Program-made: the position numbers and the translations under genes | Notes under the pieces: generated by a model | The model's input: only the letters and a program-made list of their open reading frames with translations | Databases searched by the model: none | What the model was told of the DNA's origin: nothing | Part shown: positions 24,001-36,400 of the stretch, piece after piece | How the letters are laid out: every line of letters starts with the position of its first letter | Position numbering within the stretch: position 1 is the stretch's first letter | From: Membranipora membranacea | Taxonomy: Eukaryota > Bryozoa > Gymnolaemata > Cheilostomatida > Membraniporidae | Assembly (NCBI GenBank): GCA_914767715.1 | Contig: OU612066.1 | Location: 11,475,001-11,539,000, forward strand | Length of the DNA: 64,000 nucleotides | Reading direction: 5' to 3'

Positions 24001-26620
24001 GTATCACAAGATCTAAGTATGACCGCCACCCTATAAAACTACAGAAATCAGTCAGCTCACTCATCAACTGTCTCCAGTTGGTCTTATCATCACAAGGTGA
24101 ATACTTAGTTACATGATTTATTTTAGAGCAATGCTGCTGAGGGCATGTTTGGGCATTTAAAACATTGTTACATCTATTTTAATTTTTCTTTTGTTAAAAC
24201 TAATTATTCCCCTGCGGCCCTCTAATTAGGAGTTGTGTCTCCTTTATCACTGGCCATTCAATTCATATCCATACATGTTCTAGTTTTATTTAATCATGTT
24301 AAATTATGATTAATCTAGGCTGAATTGCATTTCCTCCTGTTCAAACCTTGAAATTGTTTTCAATAATGCCCACAGATGAGCCTTTGGCAGGCACGCAGAT
24401 GCAGGTTTTGGGCTGGTGCAGTTAAAGATCATGATGTCCTCTCAAGCAACAAACAAGATATTGTCTTTTATTGCATGGAATCCTAATGTGCCTCTTCTAT
24501 AACAGGTCACCTATCAGCCTCTACACATACAGAGTTAGATAAGCTCACACACAGACTGATCAGACTCGCCTCCCTAGTCTCAGATCCTCAACTCAAGCAG
24601 AGTGTCCTGTTCCTGTTAGTGACTGTCACAGATAGACATGGTATGTGTGTACAGTCTCTTCTTGTAGACATTTACAAGGTGTCAAATATTGTTCAATGTT
24701 TTTAATGATGACCTTTAATGTTCATTTTTTATGTATCGATATTGGTATTTCCGATCCCATTTGTCCAAAGGTTTTCACACAGATTACTTTTCTTTAGACA
24801 ACTTACCGGTTTGCCACACTTCATGTTATGTAATTGGATGTTCAATATTTTACTGTTCTCCTTTGAAGGTGCTGATACAGAAGTATTATCTGGTACAGAT
24901 TCGATAAGAAGGTTGTATGCTCTCACAAAGACAACCGATGATCCTATCATACACTGTGCTGCGAGCTATGTGCTACTAGGGGTCACAAATATCACAGGTA
25001 AATTGAAATGAAAAGTGTTACATTAAATTTCATGTTGATGAATTGATGTAATTGCATAGGTTTTTTTGGGTCATTTTAAAACATAACTGAGCCATAACCT
25101 CCCATTTCATAAAAAAGGGTGCTCTCTAGAGGACAACTCCAAACTAAATCGTATGAGGTTTCTACTGGAATCTTTTATCAATTTGAGGTTTTTTACAGTA
25201 AATTGTCAAACATCAAGGTCCTGTAGGAGTAGACAACTGCTTCTGAATATCATGAAGCTCTGTGTTCTCGGAGCTATACATTATTAACTATAAAAATCAG
25301 CTCATAGCTAAAAATAGAACAATACCATGAGGCTACTCCTAGTTCATTTATATGGCCCAAGTTTTGCCATGTATGAGTTGTGTTCTCCTTCAGCACCGTC
25401 ATCTGTTTCATGATATTCCCACTTCATTGTGGCATAATTTTGTTGACAGAAGCTGAATTGAGGCTTATAAGGAAGCTGGCACCTGCAGCGTTAGTGAGGA
25501 TGGGCTTATCTCTGGATGAAGCTAAACAACTCGCCAACTCAGATCATGTCAATCCTAAGACTAGAAAACAGTAAGCTTTCAGTTTCCTCCTGGTCTTATT
25601 TGAACAATCAAAGCAATACATTTGCAGGTAGAAATATCACTCATATAGTTTGATCCTGTGGATCTACAAGCTAAGCACTCTTATTTTCTTAACATTTGGA
25701 AGAGTTTAGTTGTCACCATCAGCCCATCATCCATCTGAATGTGTTACATGTCGATGTTGCATTAGCCCTATTGAGAGTGATGGTGCTTCACCATGTACTA
25801 TTTATTTAGGTCATCAACATTTATTGCAATTTTATGATGGAGATAATCTAATGATTAACCGTTGCATTTAAGACAACCGTAAAGTGGCTATTTCTGTAGC
25901 CTGATTCCACCTTGACCAGCAAAGACATCTTTACAAGCCCACAAACATACACAATTTGCAAATTATGATGTTTATTTGTATAGATTATTTGAGAGCAGTG
26001 ATATTATGGACCTGATATCATCTGATGAGGAGTCGGACACACAGACAGATGAAAGGTTACGTCCCTCATCTGGTGACAGTGGATGTCCTGGTATGAGTGG
26101 ATCGGTAAGGGCTAGGATACCTGCTAAGGTAAGTTACTTATGACCTGTGAAGACGCCACAGAATGTATCTTAATCGTGCAGATATATTGTCACACAGGAT
26201 TGTGTCAAGATAACATAGATCGTATTGTGGAACATCTTTACCCAAATTTATACTTCTTCAGCTTAACCTCTAAGCCATATCAGTTTTATACTAAAACTCA
26301 ATGAATTATGTCTTGTCGTTTTATTATCTTGATGTTTCTGTTGTAAATTTGATTAGAAATGGAAGCAGTTGACTCCTCCAAGCAAGCTGAAGAGCTTGGC
26401 CACATCTCCTGGATGGAAAACTCGAGTGAAACGTCTCAAGTCCCTACTTAAACAACGAACCAAGACTCGCAAAACAGCTGCCAAGTCGCGTAGGTTTGAG
26501 CCTAGCGGTCAAGAGAATCTGGAATCCAGTGGCAGATGTCATCAATATGTAAATGGAAAGACCCACACTAATGTAGGAGGTGGCACTGTACGGAAACCAC
26601 TTACTGCCCTTGTACAATAA
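21052..26620 (+). CDS. TERB1: TERB1-like meiotic telomere protein (armadillo repeats), 11 coding exons, 544 aa
   Basis: Exons: 21052-21160 (exon begins at 21042), 21628-21756, 22339-22531, 22747-22856, 23448-23585, 23935-24096, 24506-24640, 24869-24997, 25450-25570, 25984-26128 and 26357-26620; 1635 nt. TERB1 links telomeres to the nuclear envelope in meiosis, with TERB2, MAJIN and TRF1. Residues about 10-370 are helical ARM-type repeats. They follow the vertebrate order: WLRESG, then KRLAVYCL, ADNNPCAQVLANVTGCLDTV, and SSPPNNENQLAVSAHP. The C-terminal third has a helical EAELRLIRKL segment, an acidic DLISSDEESDTQTDE patch and a very basic tail. Vertebrate TERB1 is about 730 residues with a C-terminal Myb-like domain that is not visible here. 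The exon-3 donor (GTTGGT) is weak. The frame is open through the first acceptor, so further N-terminal coding sequence is possible. Confidence 0.75.
21222..21290 (+). repeat. tRNA-like SINE head in TERB1 intron 1
   Basis: A-box-like TAGTTCAGTTGG and B-box-like GGGTTCAACCC are spaced as in tRNA-derived SINEs. The acceptor stem is degenerate. Confidence 0.5.
21804..22040 (+). repeat. tRNA-derived SINE in TERB1 intron 2
   Basis: The head contains TGGCTCAGTTGGTTAGAGC (D arm and A box) and a perfect T arm, GTGGG-TTCGAAT-CCCAC. A 9-bp hairpin (CTTCAACAC/GTGTTGAAG) replaces the normal anticodon arm and the acceptor strands do not pair. A GC-rich tail of about 130 bp follows, ending in TTTAATCAACCTT repeats. 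Confidence 0.7.
23310..23344. repeat. TAGCC-type hairpin mini-element
   Basis: The 35-bp palindrome TAGCCTGTATTGACAAA / TTTGTCAAGATAAGCTA has 14 of 17 arm positions pairing. It is the shortest class of the family described at 50132-50229. No flanking direct repeat remains. It lies in a TERB1 intron. Confidence 0.65.
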
Positions 26621-26688
26621 GAAGATAAGATCTTTGTCATACTGTAATATAATATAAACCTTGGCACTGCAGCCAAGTAATCATTTAC

Positions 26689-26694
26689 AATAAA
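26689..26694 (+). promoter_or_regulatory. Polyadenylation signal of TERB1
   Basis: AATAAA, 69 bases past the TERB1 stop codon and before the convergent DENND2 3' end. Position and context fit a polyadenylation signal. Confidence 0.65.
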
Positions 26695-27404
26695 TTGTTT
26701 TTGTGGTATACAGATCATGAGGACGAGGTATTTTTATACACAACTATTGATCAATTATATAATCAAATCCATTTTCTTGTTTTATAGCTTCTGCGGTTTC
26801 CAAAAATGTTTTGTTGTGTGGCATGTGTTACGTTCAAACAACCCCAATATCTTCTTTTCTGTTAGGGACATATTTATTAAGTTAATTTATTAGAATAATA
26901 AATATATTGCACTATATTATAGCAAAAGTATAACTAATAAAAAATAAAGTTGGTCTTAGCCGTGCTCATACCCTGAACTGGAGACAGAATAATTTATGTA
27001 TGAATATTAATTCATGGTGCAAGATAGAAACAAATATATATATATATATATATAGATAGTCCAGGAACCTGCCTGGGCTGTATGACCAAGTGTTGGTCTG
27101 TGTAACCATGAGTTAGACATGACTAAATGTGAACGCATAATTGCATGCCTCAATATTCTGAAGGGGATTCCTGTCTTCATGAAAAAAAAATGACTAGTTT
27201 AAACATATTACGGACATAGTTTGGATGAATACTGCAGAATATTATGGTCCTGCGCACTGGAAAAATACAAAAATAAGGTATTGTTGGCAAGGGGGGCCAC
27301 CGCAAGAAAATTGCATGGTATCCTGCTCACAACAGCAGTTAACATGTGATATATTTGGATACAGAAATACTTTAAACATAGACATTTTTGGAACCAGTTC
27401 ACAT
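26695..27404. other. Tail-to-tail interval between TERB1 and DENND2
   Basis: AT-rich and non-coding, with a TA microsatellite at about 27034-27053. It contains the 3' flanks of both convergent genes. I found no clear minus-strand AATAAA close to the DENND2 stop. Confidence 0.55.
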
Positions 27405-30400
27405 CTATTTCTTCTTATTCTTGCCAAAGAGTTTAAACTTCTTGAATCGGCCTCTATCATTGAACAGTTCATCGTGATCCTCTGATTGAAACTCGAACAC
27501 CCTTTCCTCGAATGTGCCTGTAACCAAAAATGTATTCATAGAAGCATTGATTTTGGGTTGTCTTCTCTCTCTTATAAACGCTGCGGCCCCCTGACACACC
27601 CTTAAACAAACTTTGATGAAGAGAAACCAAGGTGATTACGCTGTGAGTGATACTTTAAGATGATGAGTTTCGAGAATTGTACTATATGACATGGCAGCAA
27701 ACTGGTGGATGCTGACAAGATCACCAATCTGAGCTAATGAATAAAGGTAAATAACTATTAGTTGACTACAAACTGGCTGCAGTGACCTTGATAGGAACCG
27801 AGTCGGCAGCATCCTATTCGGAATTGGTATAATGGTTTAAAGGCTTGTGTTAGACATAACATTTTTCAAAACCTCTCCAGGACATAGACCTAATGATTAT
27901 AATAATTAAATCTATTTTATTTCAATTATATTATACTCTATATTCCAGAAACATGCAGTAGAGGTCACCACATATATTACACTAACCTGATATGACGTTC
28001 CTGTCGTTCTCTCTTTCTGTTGCGTACACTTCAAACATCTGAGTTGCGGTGAACCACTGCAGAAACACCATGATGCTCGGTGCGTTAGATGCGTTACATA
28101 CGAATTCTTCTTTCTGCAAGTATGAAAAATCTTATTATAACTTATAATGACTGAAGCAGAATTAATGGCTGGGAAGAAAAATTTAAGGGTAATGTTGTAA
28201 TCAATATTTTACTGTTTGATGTTAAAAACAAATGACTATCCGCAGGGCTGTCCACATTGATTTTCTTTCATAACCATTTTTATTATGACATTTATTACTT
28301 TTACATAAAACGAACGGTGGTTACGAAAGAAAAAGATTTTGGCAAATATGTCAATGGTGTTTATTCTTTGCGTCAAAATGGCTGGCTGGCGGCTTCTTTG
28401 TTTGGCAAGAAAATCATTTTATAATGTTATCGTCTAACAAATTCTTTTCCGGCAATTAATCAATCTTCAACTCTGTTTACATTGCAATGGTAATGTATTC
28501 ACTTGTAGGGAGAGGCGGGCCTCCCTCGTTGCTTAGAATTTTGAGTGGATATCATTAAATTAAAGTTCAAAGCTGACATATAAGCGAAAGGAGTTATGTA
28601 TTTATTAATTATGCATGATTTTGACAGCAAAAACACTGTTTCATTTCAACTTCAAAATCACAATTAAGGGATTTTACTTCAATTGAAAAGTTTGGAGAGG
28701 TTGACATGCAAAGTAGACATGTTTCCCAGAGACGCCCTACCTCTGCACGTTGATAAAAATACAACACAGAGATCAAGTTAAAATAAACTGCAACAGGGAG
28801 TTGAGTAAAACAAAAATGTGTCAAATTAATAAAAAATGTCAAGCATATTTTTGTTTCATATTATGCACGTGACTCACTGGAGACAGGTTTGGTGTGAAAT
28901 CTAATAATATTCATTAAATATTTGAAAAGTTGAGGAGCTAAGCGACCTAGCAGTGAATTGATACAGGTGCGCATAGCGCCACAACAGGTAAGCCGACAGT
29001 GTCCCCTTATACCATCAGGAGACAACATGGCCGCCTGAGTCAGTAGCATGTATGTCTGCCTGTTAGCTCAAAACTTTGAGTTTAATGATTAGAAGCAAAT
29101 CGACCAGTACATAATTGTCTTGGATAAATTAGAGGTATGTCAGGTTGATACTCTCCCGTCAAGAATAGCTTGACAAACACTGACCTGGAATTGGCGGCCG
29201 GCTCCAGGGACGTGTATCATAAAGTGATTGAACGAACCAGTGGTCTCCAAGAAAAATCTCAGAAATGCTTCGGCGACCATAACATTTCTCAAGCTTTGGT
29301 TTTCTAAAGAAGAAAAAGTACACTTAAAGTAGACCCGATGAAATATGTCTCATTAAACTATAATTGGATTGTTAGATCTGGGTTAATACCAGGGGTGAAT
29401 AAGGGCATTCGGGAGTTAAGTAGCTTGGGATTTGTTTTGATGAGTACGGCCTTGGCTCTCAAGGACTCAGTGTCTATTTCAGTATGATGAAGATGAAGAT
29501 ACACATGCAGCTCCTCCAACAGGGCCAGACTATTTTAGGCACTTTGCGCATGTGCAACCAATCAGTTCATGTTGGTTATCTTTACACCACAGCGACTGAA
29601 CTAATTCAGATGTGCATAATAAGTTCCCATTGAAAAAAATAAAAAAAGTTTGCTTCCAATGGCAAAAGGTAAATAGGTCAATTGGGCCACTTTGCAGCAC
29701 TGTTACTCCGCATGCAGTGTGGTTATTAGATAAAGAGGAAGTTAAACGTGTGATTAGGACTAACCTGATTTAGCCATTTCGAGCGCCGAGCTTAGAGCTC
29801 TATGCAGCTTCTTTGGTAGGATTGACTTCTCGTCTCCCATTCTCTGCAGAAATCTGTGATTGTCCACATCTACTATGAGCACCTGATATCAAACAACATT
29901 GATATTAATGTGCGGGCGGAGTGGAAAGGGGTCTCACCCATCCCTTAGAACAGAGTGACAAACCCGAAATCCCACAGTCAATTCAACCTAGTACTAGGCA
30001 GATGATATTCAATCCTTGCAATTTTGAGTGAATTGTATACATTCAACTAAATCCCGGATGTGTAACCGTCCGTCCGCCGTGATTACAGGCGCTCTTAATC
30101 CAGACAGTCGTAAAAAACCACAATGTAGATAACTCATACATACCTCCTCCATTTCATCATCGAGTGAGTTGAGCAAATGTGAGTTTGATGAGAGAAGTCC
30201 CACTATGTATGGAGTTGGTGCACACACTATATCTATCAAATTTGGTGGCAGCAGTGGAATGAATGTATGCTGCCAGCTGAATGGGTAGATGATGGAAGCA
30301 AAGGCGTGCACACATGAGGAGAGGGTACTGCAAGAAAAATGGAAAAAATAACACACATTATTTTTAGTTTGGTTCAGGGACATCACATGTAAATCGCACT

Positions 30401-33400
30401 CGCATATAAACAAATTCATATCAACATAGCAACAGTGTTGAGTAGTATGATCCAATTTGCCTGCATTTTGGGTTGCCCCTTCACGCCGCTGTCAAAATGC
30501 CACTTGCTGACGGCTTTCCAGTAGTATGGGAACAGCCGGAACGCAGGCAAATTGGATCAAGCTTGATCTCAATCTAACGTAATAGGGATGATCAAAAATA
30601 AGAATTTACAACCTTATATAGCTGCCTTATTATTTTCTACCCACCTCAGTTTTTCAGCTATGAAGATAATTTTCCTCTCCAGGAGTATCGAAGCGAATAT
30701 CTTGATTATCTGACTGATTGAGAGCTGATTGAGTAGGCACTCATAATCGATACCTTCTCTCTGAGCGTCAGGGGATCGTGTGAACACCAGGCTCTCTGGT
30801 TCCTCGTATACATCCTTTATAAAGAAATGCATAACATTGCACCGGGTGTCTCATTTATCATAAGTTTAAGTGCTCACTGTGCCGGGATAGTTGGTAATGG
30901 TATTTTATGATCAACCACTTACCCCGCCCAAAATGGTTGATAATGAAATGCCTCTATCAGCTATCCCGGCATAGTTTGAGCGTTTATTTAACATCAATTC
31001 ACGGATAGTTTAGTCATAGCATACATGAAGGAAAAAGGAGAAAGTTGAAGTCTAGCACAAATCACAGATCAAACTTTGAGATTGTTATCTTTTTTGGCCT
31101 GGCAAGAGGTTCTTCCAGACATGCATGTGACAAAAACAGAGACAAGCTCCTTGTAGAGCAAAAGTTGGAGCTTTTCATACTCCTGCATCCTGTCGTTAAT
31201 CATCAATCAATTTCAGATTAATTTCTCATCACAATCCATAGTTGTGCTTGGCTTCATTTCGACATCCTAATATTCATTGAGGAAAATTGACAAGAAACGA
31301 TCATCAATTTCTACATGATATCTGATGGCAGTTTTTAGCGACCAAGATGGAGCTTCTGTCAGATGACAGATAAGCAGGCTTCCAAGTTTCCATTCATGAA
31401 ACCACATGAGTTGTAGTGACAGAACTATTGTTTGTGGCACGTGAATGATTGTGATAGCTGGCCCTGTCCTGAACATTGGCAGTTGCAAAGTACCCACACT
31501 AAATTGCACACACCACAGCATTGCTAAGGAGACGGATTTCCAAGCAAAAAAGACCAATTCTGAAGCAAGAACTTTAGCAGCTTAGAGGTTTATGGCACAT
31601 TGATTAAGCTCCCTGCGATTGCGAACTCAATTAAATTGATAGCAAAAGCCTGAAACCTGCCCGCATAATTGAGTGATGGGTAAGGATTCTTAGTCCACAT
31701 TAATACCATGATGTCACGAAAAAAAAACCCGGAGAATACATAAAGCTGCACATTGAGGTAACTGAGGTACTGAGTTCACAGTACTGTTTAATGATTGCTA
31801 TCCTATCCTAGCATTACAGCATAGTGCTACTAAATATTTAGCTTAAAAGATACAGGTATTATGCTAGTCTGAGCCCCCAAGACTCTTGCCCACCGTCCGA
31901 CAGCACCCCGGCTGGGGCAGTTATATGCACACTCTACACTCATTCACAGCATCTTTGCCACCCATGCTTACATTATTATATATTCATACTATAAGTTGCA
32001 GAGCCCAGCTTATTGAGTTAACACAGGTAACAAACAAGTACACTCTTAGACCCAGAAGAAAGCCCAAAGAGCAGCACCATAGTGGTAGTAGCTTACCGTT
32101 AACGACTCGTATGTTTCAAGGTCCTGCGGTGGGTATCAATTAGGGAATTTCATATAAATTTCATGTGAAATTGACCAAAAAACACAACCTCGACAACTAC
32201 AGATAGCATTTCCCTGTCCAATTAAATTACGCGAAAGACAAGGAGTTATCAGTCACTAGCAAACAACCGCTTACAGTTATTTGAACAGGGATAATATACC
32301 ACATTAATTAATTTAATCGGTTGATGGATGGGCATGCAGGCTGAACATTAATTCGGCTATGATTTGATAAAATGCCTTTTTTTAAATGTAAAATAATAAA
32401 AATGATCTTCTGATTTATGACAGCAGTAGTTGAAAGTAAGTACTTTAGTTTGAAATGTCAGTAATGTTGAGATTTTAGATTATTGTAACCGCCCAAGAAA
32501 CATGACTTGGTGGATATCCAAAAATGTTTCAGGAACATCGCCTGTTGACGTAAGACAACTGACATGGATCAAGTCTAATGCCTAACTGCTTCCTCATTTT
32601 TTGATCATTCAATTTTGCAGAATGATAAATATACTAGTTCAGTCGACAATAAACTCTATGATCATTTTTATTTTATTCTTTAAATGAAACTTCCTCATAC
32701 GTAGAGTCACTTATGGATTGGAATAAGAATTTCCTACCAACCAAGGAGGATAGAAGCTAGGAGTTGAGAAGGGAGGACAGTATTATGACAGCTGGTCTAT
32801 TTATAGTTAGTGAGTATACCAGACAAGTATACTACAGCTTCGATATTAGACATTGTTTTAAAGAGATACTAACCATAGCTCTGATTGTAACAGATTGGCC
32901 GGGGCTGGGTAGCGGACGCCCGTATACTGCCTGTAAAAACTCCTCAGCTCTGATAGGACTCTGCATTCTCCTCTTCTCAACCTCATCCAACACCTGCAAA
33001 CCACAGAAAATGAAGTAACATCCCGTCAAATGACCAGAAACAACAACACAGGGAATGCAACAAACTTTACCTTGTATACTATTATAACGGCTACCAGAAT
33101 ATAGTGTACTAAGTTATGCAAACAAGATGAATGGACAGCGTGAAGATAACAAATGATAAGTAATATAAAACAATGTATTTTGGGGGTTATGAGCTATTTT
33201 TATAGGGCTATTAAGTAGAATGCAGGTGATACCATTCACTAACAATAGTCTAATTTTGGACTGGGACAATTGTTGGCGTGTCCGATCTGCTGATAATATT
33301 GATGACTTACCTGACTGTACAGTTTGGTGGCGTTGAGAGGGCTAACTACACAGATTACTTCTGGAGTTCGAGGTTTGTTATTGAAATCTGGAGGCTAAAA

Positions 33401-36400
33401 CATAAAGGCTAGATAGAAAGAGTGGTCCCTGGACAAGACTAACCTGACCTTAATCTTGGTCATGCAAACACAAAACCACAAGTATGTGTTTAGAGAGATG
33501 GAAGTTGTGCTTCATTTTGGAATTTCAAATTTTGACAACTTCTTATAGCAGGAACAAAAATTATGCAAATTTCAGATTCATGTTATCAAATGATTTTTAC
33601 AGCTGAATCTCATCAAAAATATTTACGCTATGAATAGGTTGTTGGATTGGATATGTTTCCTAAACAGTTCATGGTGGGCTTGCTTATCTCTATATTTGAT
33701 AAGGTAAAATGGGTGTTAACGGCAATTAATCAACTGCATTTAGATCACAAGCCAGATTCAACATTGGAATGATTTAACATTGGTTAAACTGTGTGCATTT
33801 CCACAACACACCATCCCAATCATGGTGATTTTATACAGTAAATACCACAGGTCAGACTTTCTTTACATTCATTTCAGTAAATAATTGATCCTGTTTCTAA
33901 GCTGGGTTGGGAAGTCTGAAATGAGTAGCAGTATTAAAGTCAAAAACTATTTTCTTCTAGCCTTGTCACTCGCCTACATTTTTATTTTTACCCCCCAAAA
34001 CAAAAAAAGTAGCCGCGTGACAAGGCTAAATTCCTTCTCATTGATTCCGTTAGAGCTCAGGGGAGAAAGAGGAAGCAGGGGAGAAAGAGGAAGCAGGGGG
34101 GGGGGGTGACTCAATCGAATGATCTGTCCAATTCTTACCAGAACTCTTCTGCAGTAACCGTACTGTCTAGTTCCTGTTACATCAGTCAGCACAAATGAGA
34201 AAGCCTCACTAAAATCATAAACAATCAATGTGAACATAATATCAGCGGGGAATGATGGAATCAGTTGCAAAAAAAAATACAGCGCTGGTTATCAAAATTT
34301 AAGTAATTAGAAGAAGTTGACAAGATAAAAATGGGTATAAGTAGAGACAGGGGTATTGCTGGAAAGTAAATCAACCCGAACTTCTTTTTTTTAACATTCT
34401 CCACAAACTGCATCTAGTTTCCAAATTTCTGTCTCCATTCATTTACATGGGACTGATTTAGTTGCGATATTAGAAAAATACTGGTCCACCAATATGACGA
34501 TGTAAAGCCCAAGAACACCTGGTGTACCAGGTGATCACTAACGCATATCATCATTAGTGTTGTTATTGTCAGGCACTATAATGGCCATGTCATAATGCGT
34601 GAGGCATTTTTTTGTATTTTGGAATGATGCCAGGGCCCAAAAAGTCAAATCTCTTTCAGTCAACGATAAACAATTAACATATGAATACTAATGACAAGGC
34701 GTCTCTCCTTGCTTTAAATGTTTATGATGTAAACAATCCAAGCTCTGTGTCTTATGGTGTGGGGGTGGGAGGATTTCCACTAATAAAGAGTCATAAATAT
34801 TCATTGTTAAAATCCTACAAATTAAATTGCACATTAATCGGATAATGCTCATTTTTTACTTATAAAACAAGATTGAAAAGAATATGATGAGTAAGTGATT
34901 AAGGTATTAGGCACAGCTTTCCACCAAAGACGTCTTTTGTGATATATTTATCCTCATGCTTCAATTATGTTTTTTCGGTAATAATGTTAACCATTAGAAT
35001 AAATGTCTTTTAACTTAATCGATGAGGTTTTTTTCAATAATTATATAAGCCATAAATCTGTATTTCCTTGTTACAATGAGTTGGCTTAATGGGACAATTG
35101 AACCTGATAATTATCAAGATGAGCAGGAAGGACCGGGACAAAGTGTGGAAGCTGGCCTTGTAATGGCAGGATAAAAAAAAGGATGCAATTCGAGGATAAA
35201 AATCTCAACCACATTAAACTTTTTACTAAGCGAACTCATAGAGAAAATTATTGTGCAATAGATCCTAGCTTCCTTATCATTTGACTTAGAGACAGCTGTA
35301 CCTTTGTTAAGGCATAATCTGTATGTCTCTTAATCAGGACTAACGCTGGGATTATTATTTATCTAGAGCCATATAGTTACCTCTTATAGTCCGTGACCTT
35401 CTGTGTGATATGAGCGTCGGGGTAACAAAACTGTGGTACTGTCGTCTGCTCGACATTAACCTGCATAAATGAAATCAATAGCTGGTTAAAGGGAAAGAGA
35501 CCTCCAAGTTAACACCACCGAACGCATCAAAGCCTTGTATAATACAAAGTATGATGTTGAGTTGAAGCTGTTTTTGTTGCATTTCAACTGAACATACTCC
35601 CTGAGAGTGGTGAGCTAGAAAATATTTGCCGGAAGCCCTGCTAGAGGTCTCGCTATATGCTGGTGCCAAAAGGTGCAATGGCAGCCATTGAGATTTTCAA
35701 ATTTCCTGATGTCATATAAAAATTGAAGGATACTTGACACACATAAAAGCTCTAAAGGTGTCAGACATCTGATTGGATGGGAAAAGTCCAACCAGTTTTG
35801 TAGATCAGATGCCATCCAGGTGGTAGAACTACCAAAACTGCATCAATCTTCATGAAAATTCATTTTCTATCAATCAGCTTTCAGTTATACCTGTAACACA
35901 CACCCTAGCACTTTGACATTTCCTATATATAACCTTGTAAAATGACTATATATAAATGCCAATATAGGTAAAATGACTATATATATATATATGTATATGA
36001 CACCACTCAGAAAATCTATTAGTAATAACTTGTAACCAACTGTCTTTGTGCAGCTGTATGGTCGAGCTAACCTAGTTATGTCTTTCTTGGCTTCCTCTCC
36101 TTACACTTTTCCTAACGCCTGAGGAATTTTTCAGACAACTCTGTCGCTGTGAGTGAGAGTTCACTCGTTAAAACACTTTTTCAATTGTACGGCCTCGGGG
36201 AAAAGAAAATTGATCAGTTCAGGGAAAAATTTAATTCACCGGGGAATTGAATTTCGCATCCTGGTAAACGAACAATTTCAGTTGTATAAGTGATGGCACT
36301 CAGAGGCCAGTCACTTGAGGTATGCTCATCTAGTGAGAATTAAGATTAGATCGACAATTTAGGAAACAATTCATCATCTGGTCACAAGACAGGAAGCACA

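Noticed and set aside
30816-32873. Extra DENND2 exon between the RAM and DVYEEP segments
   Set aside because: Direct joining of 32874 to 30814 keeps the frame and, by eye, the spacing expected in vertebrate DENND2 proteins, so no exon is missing.
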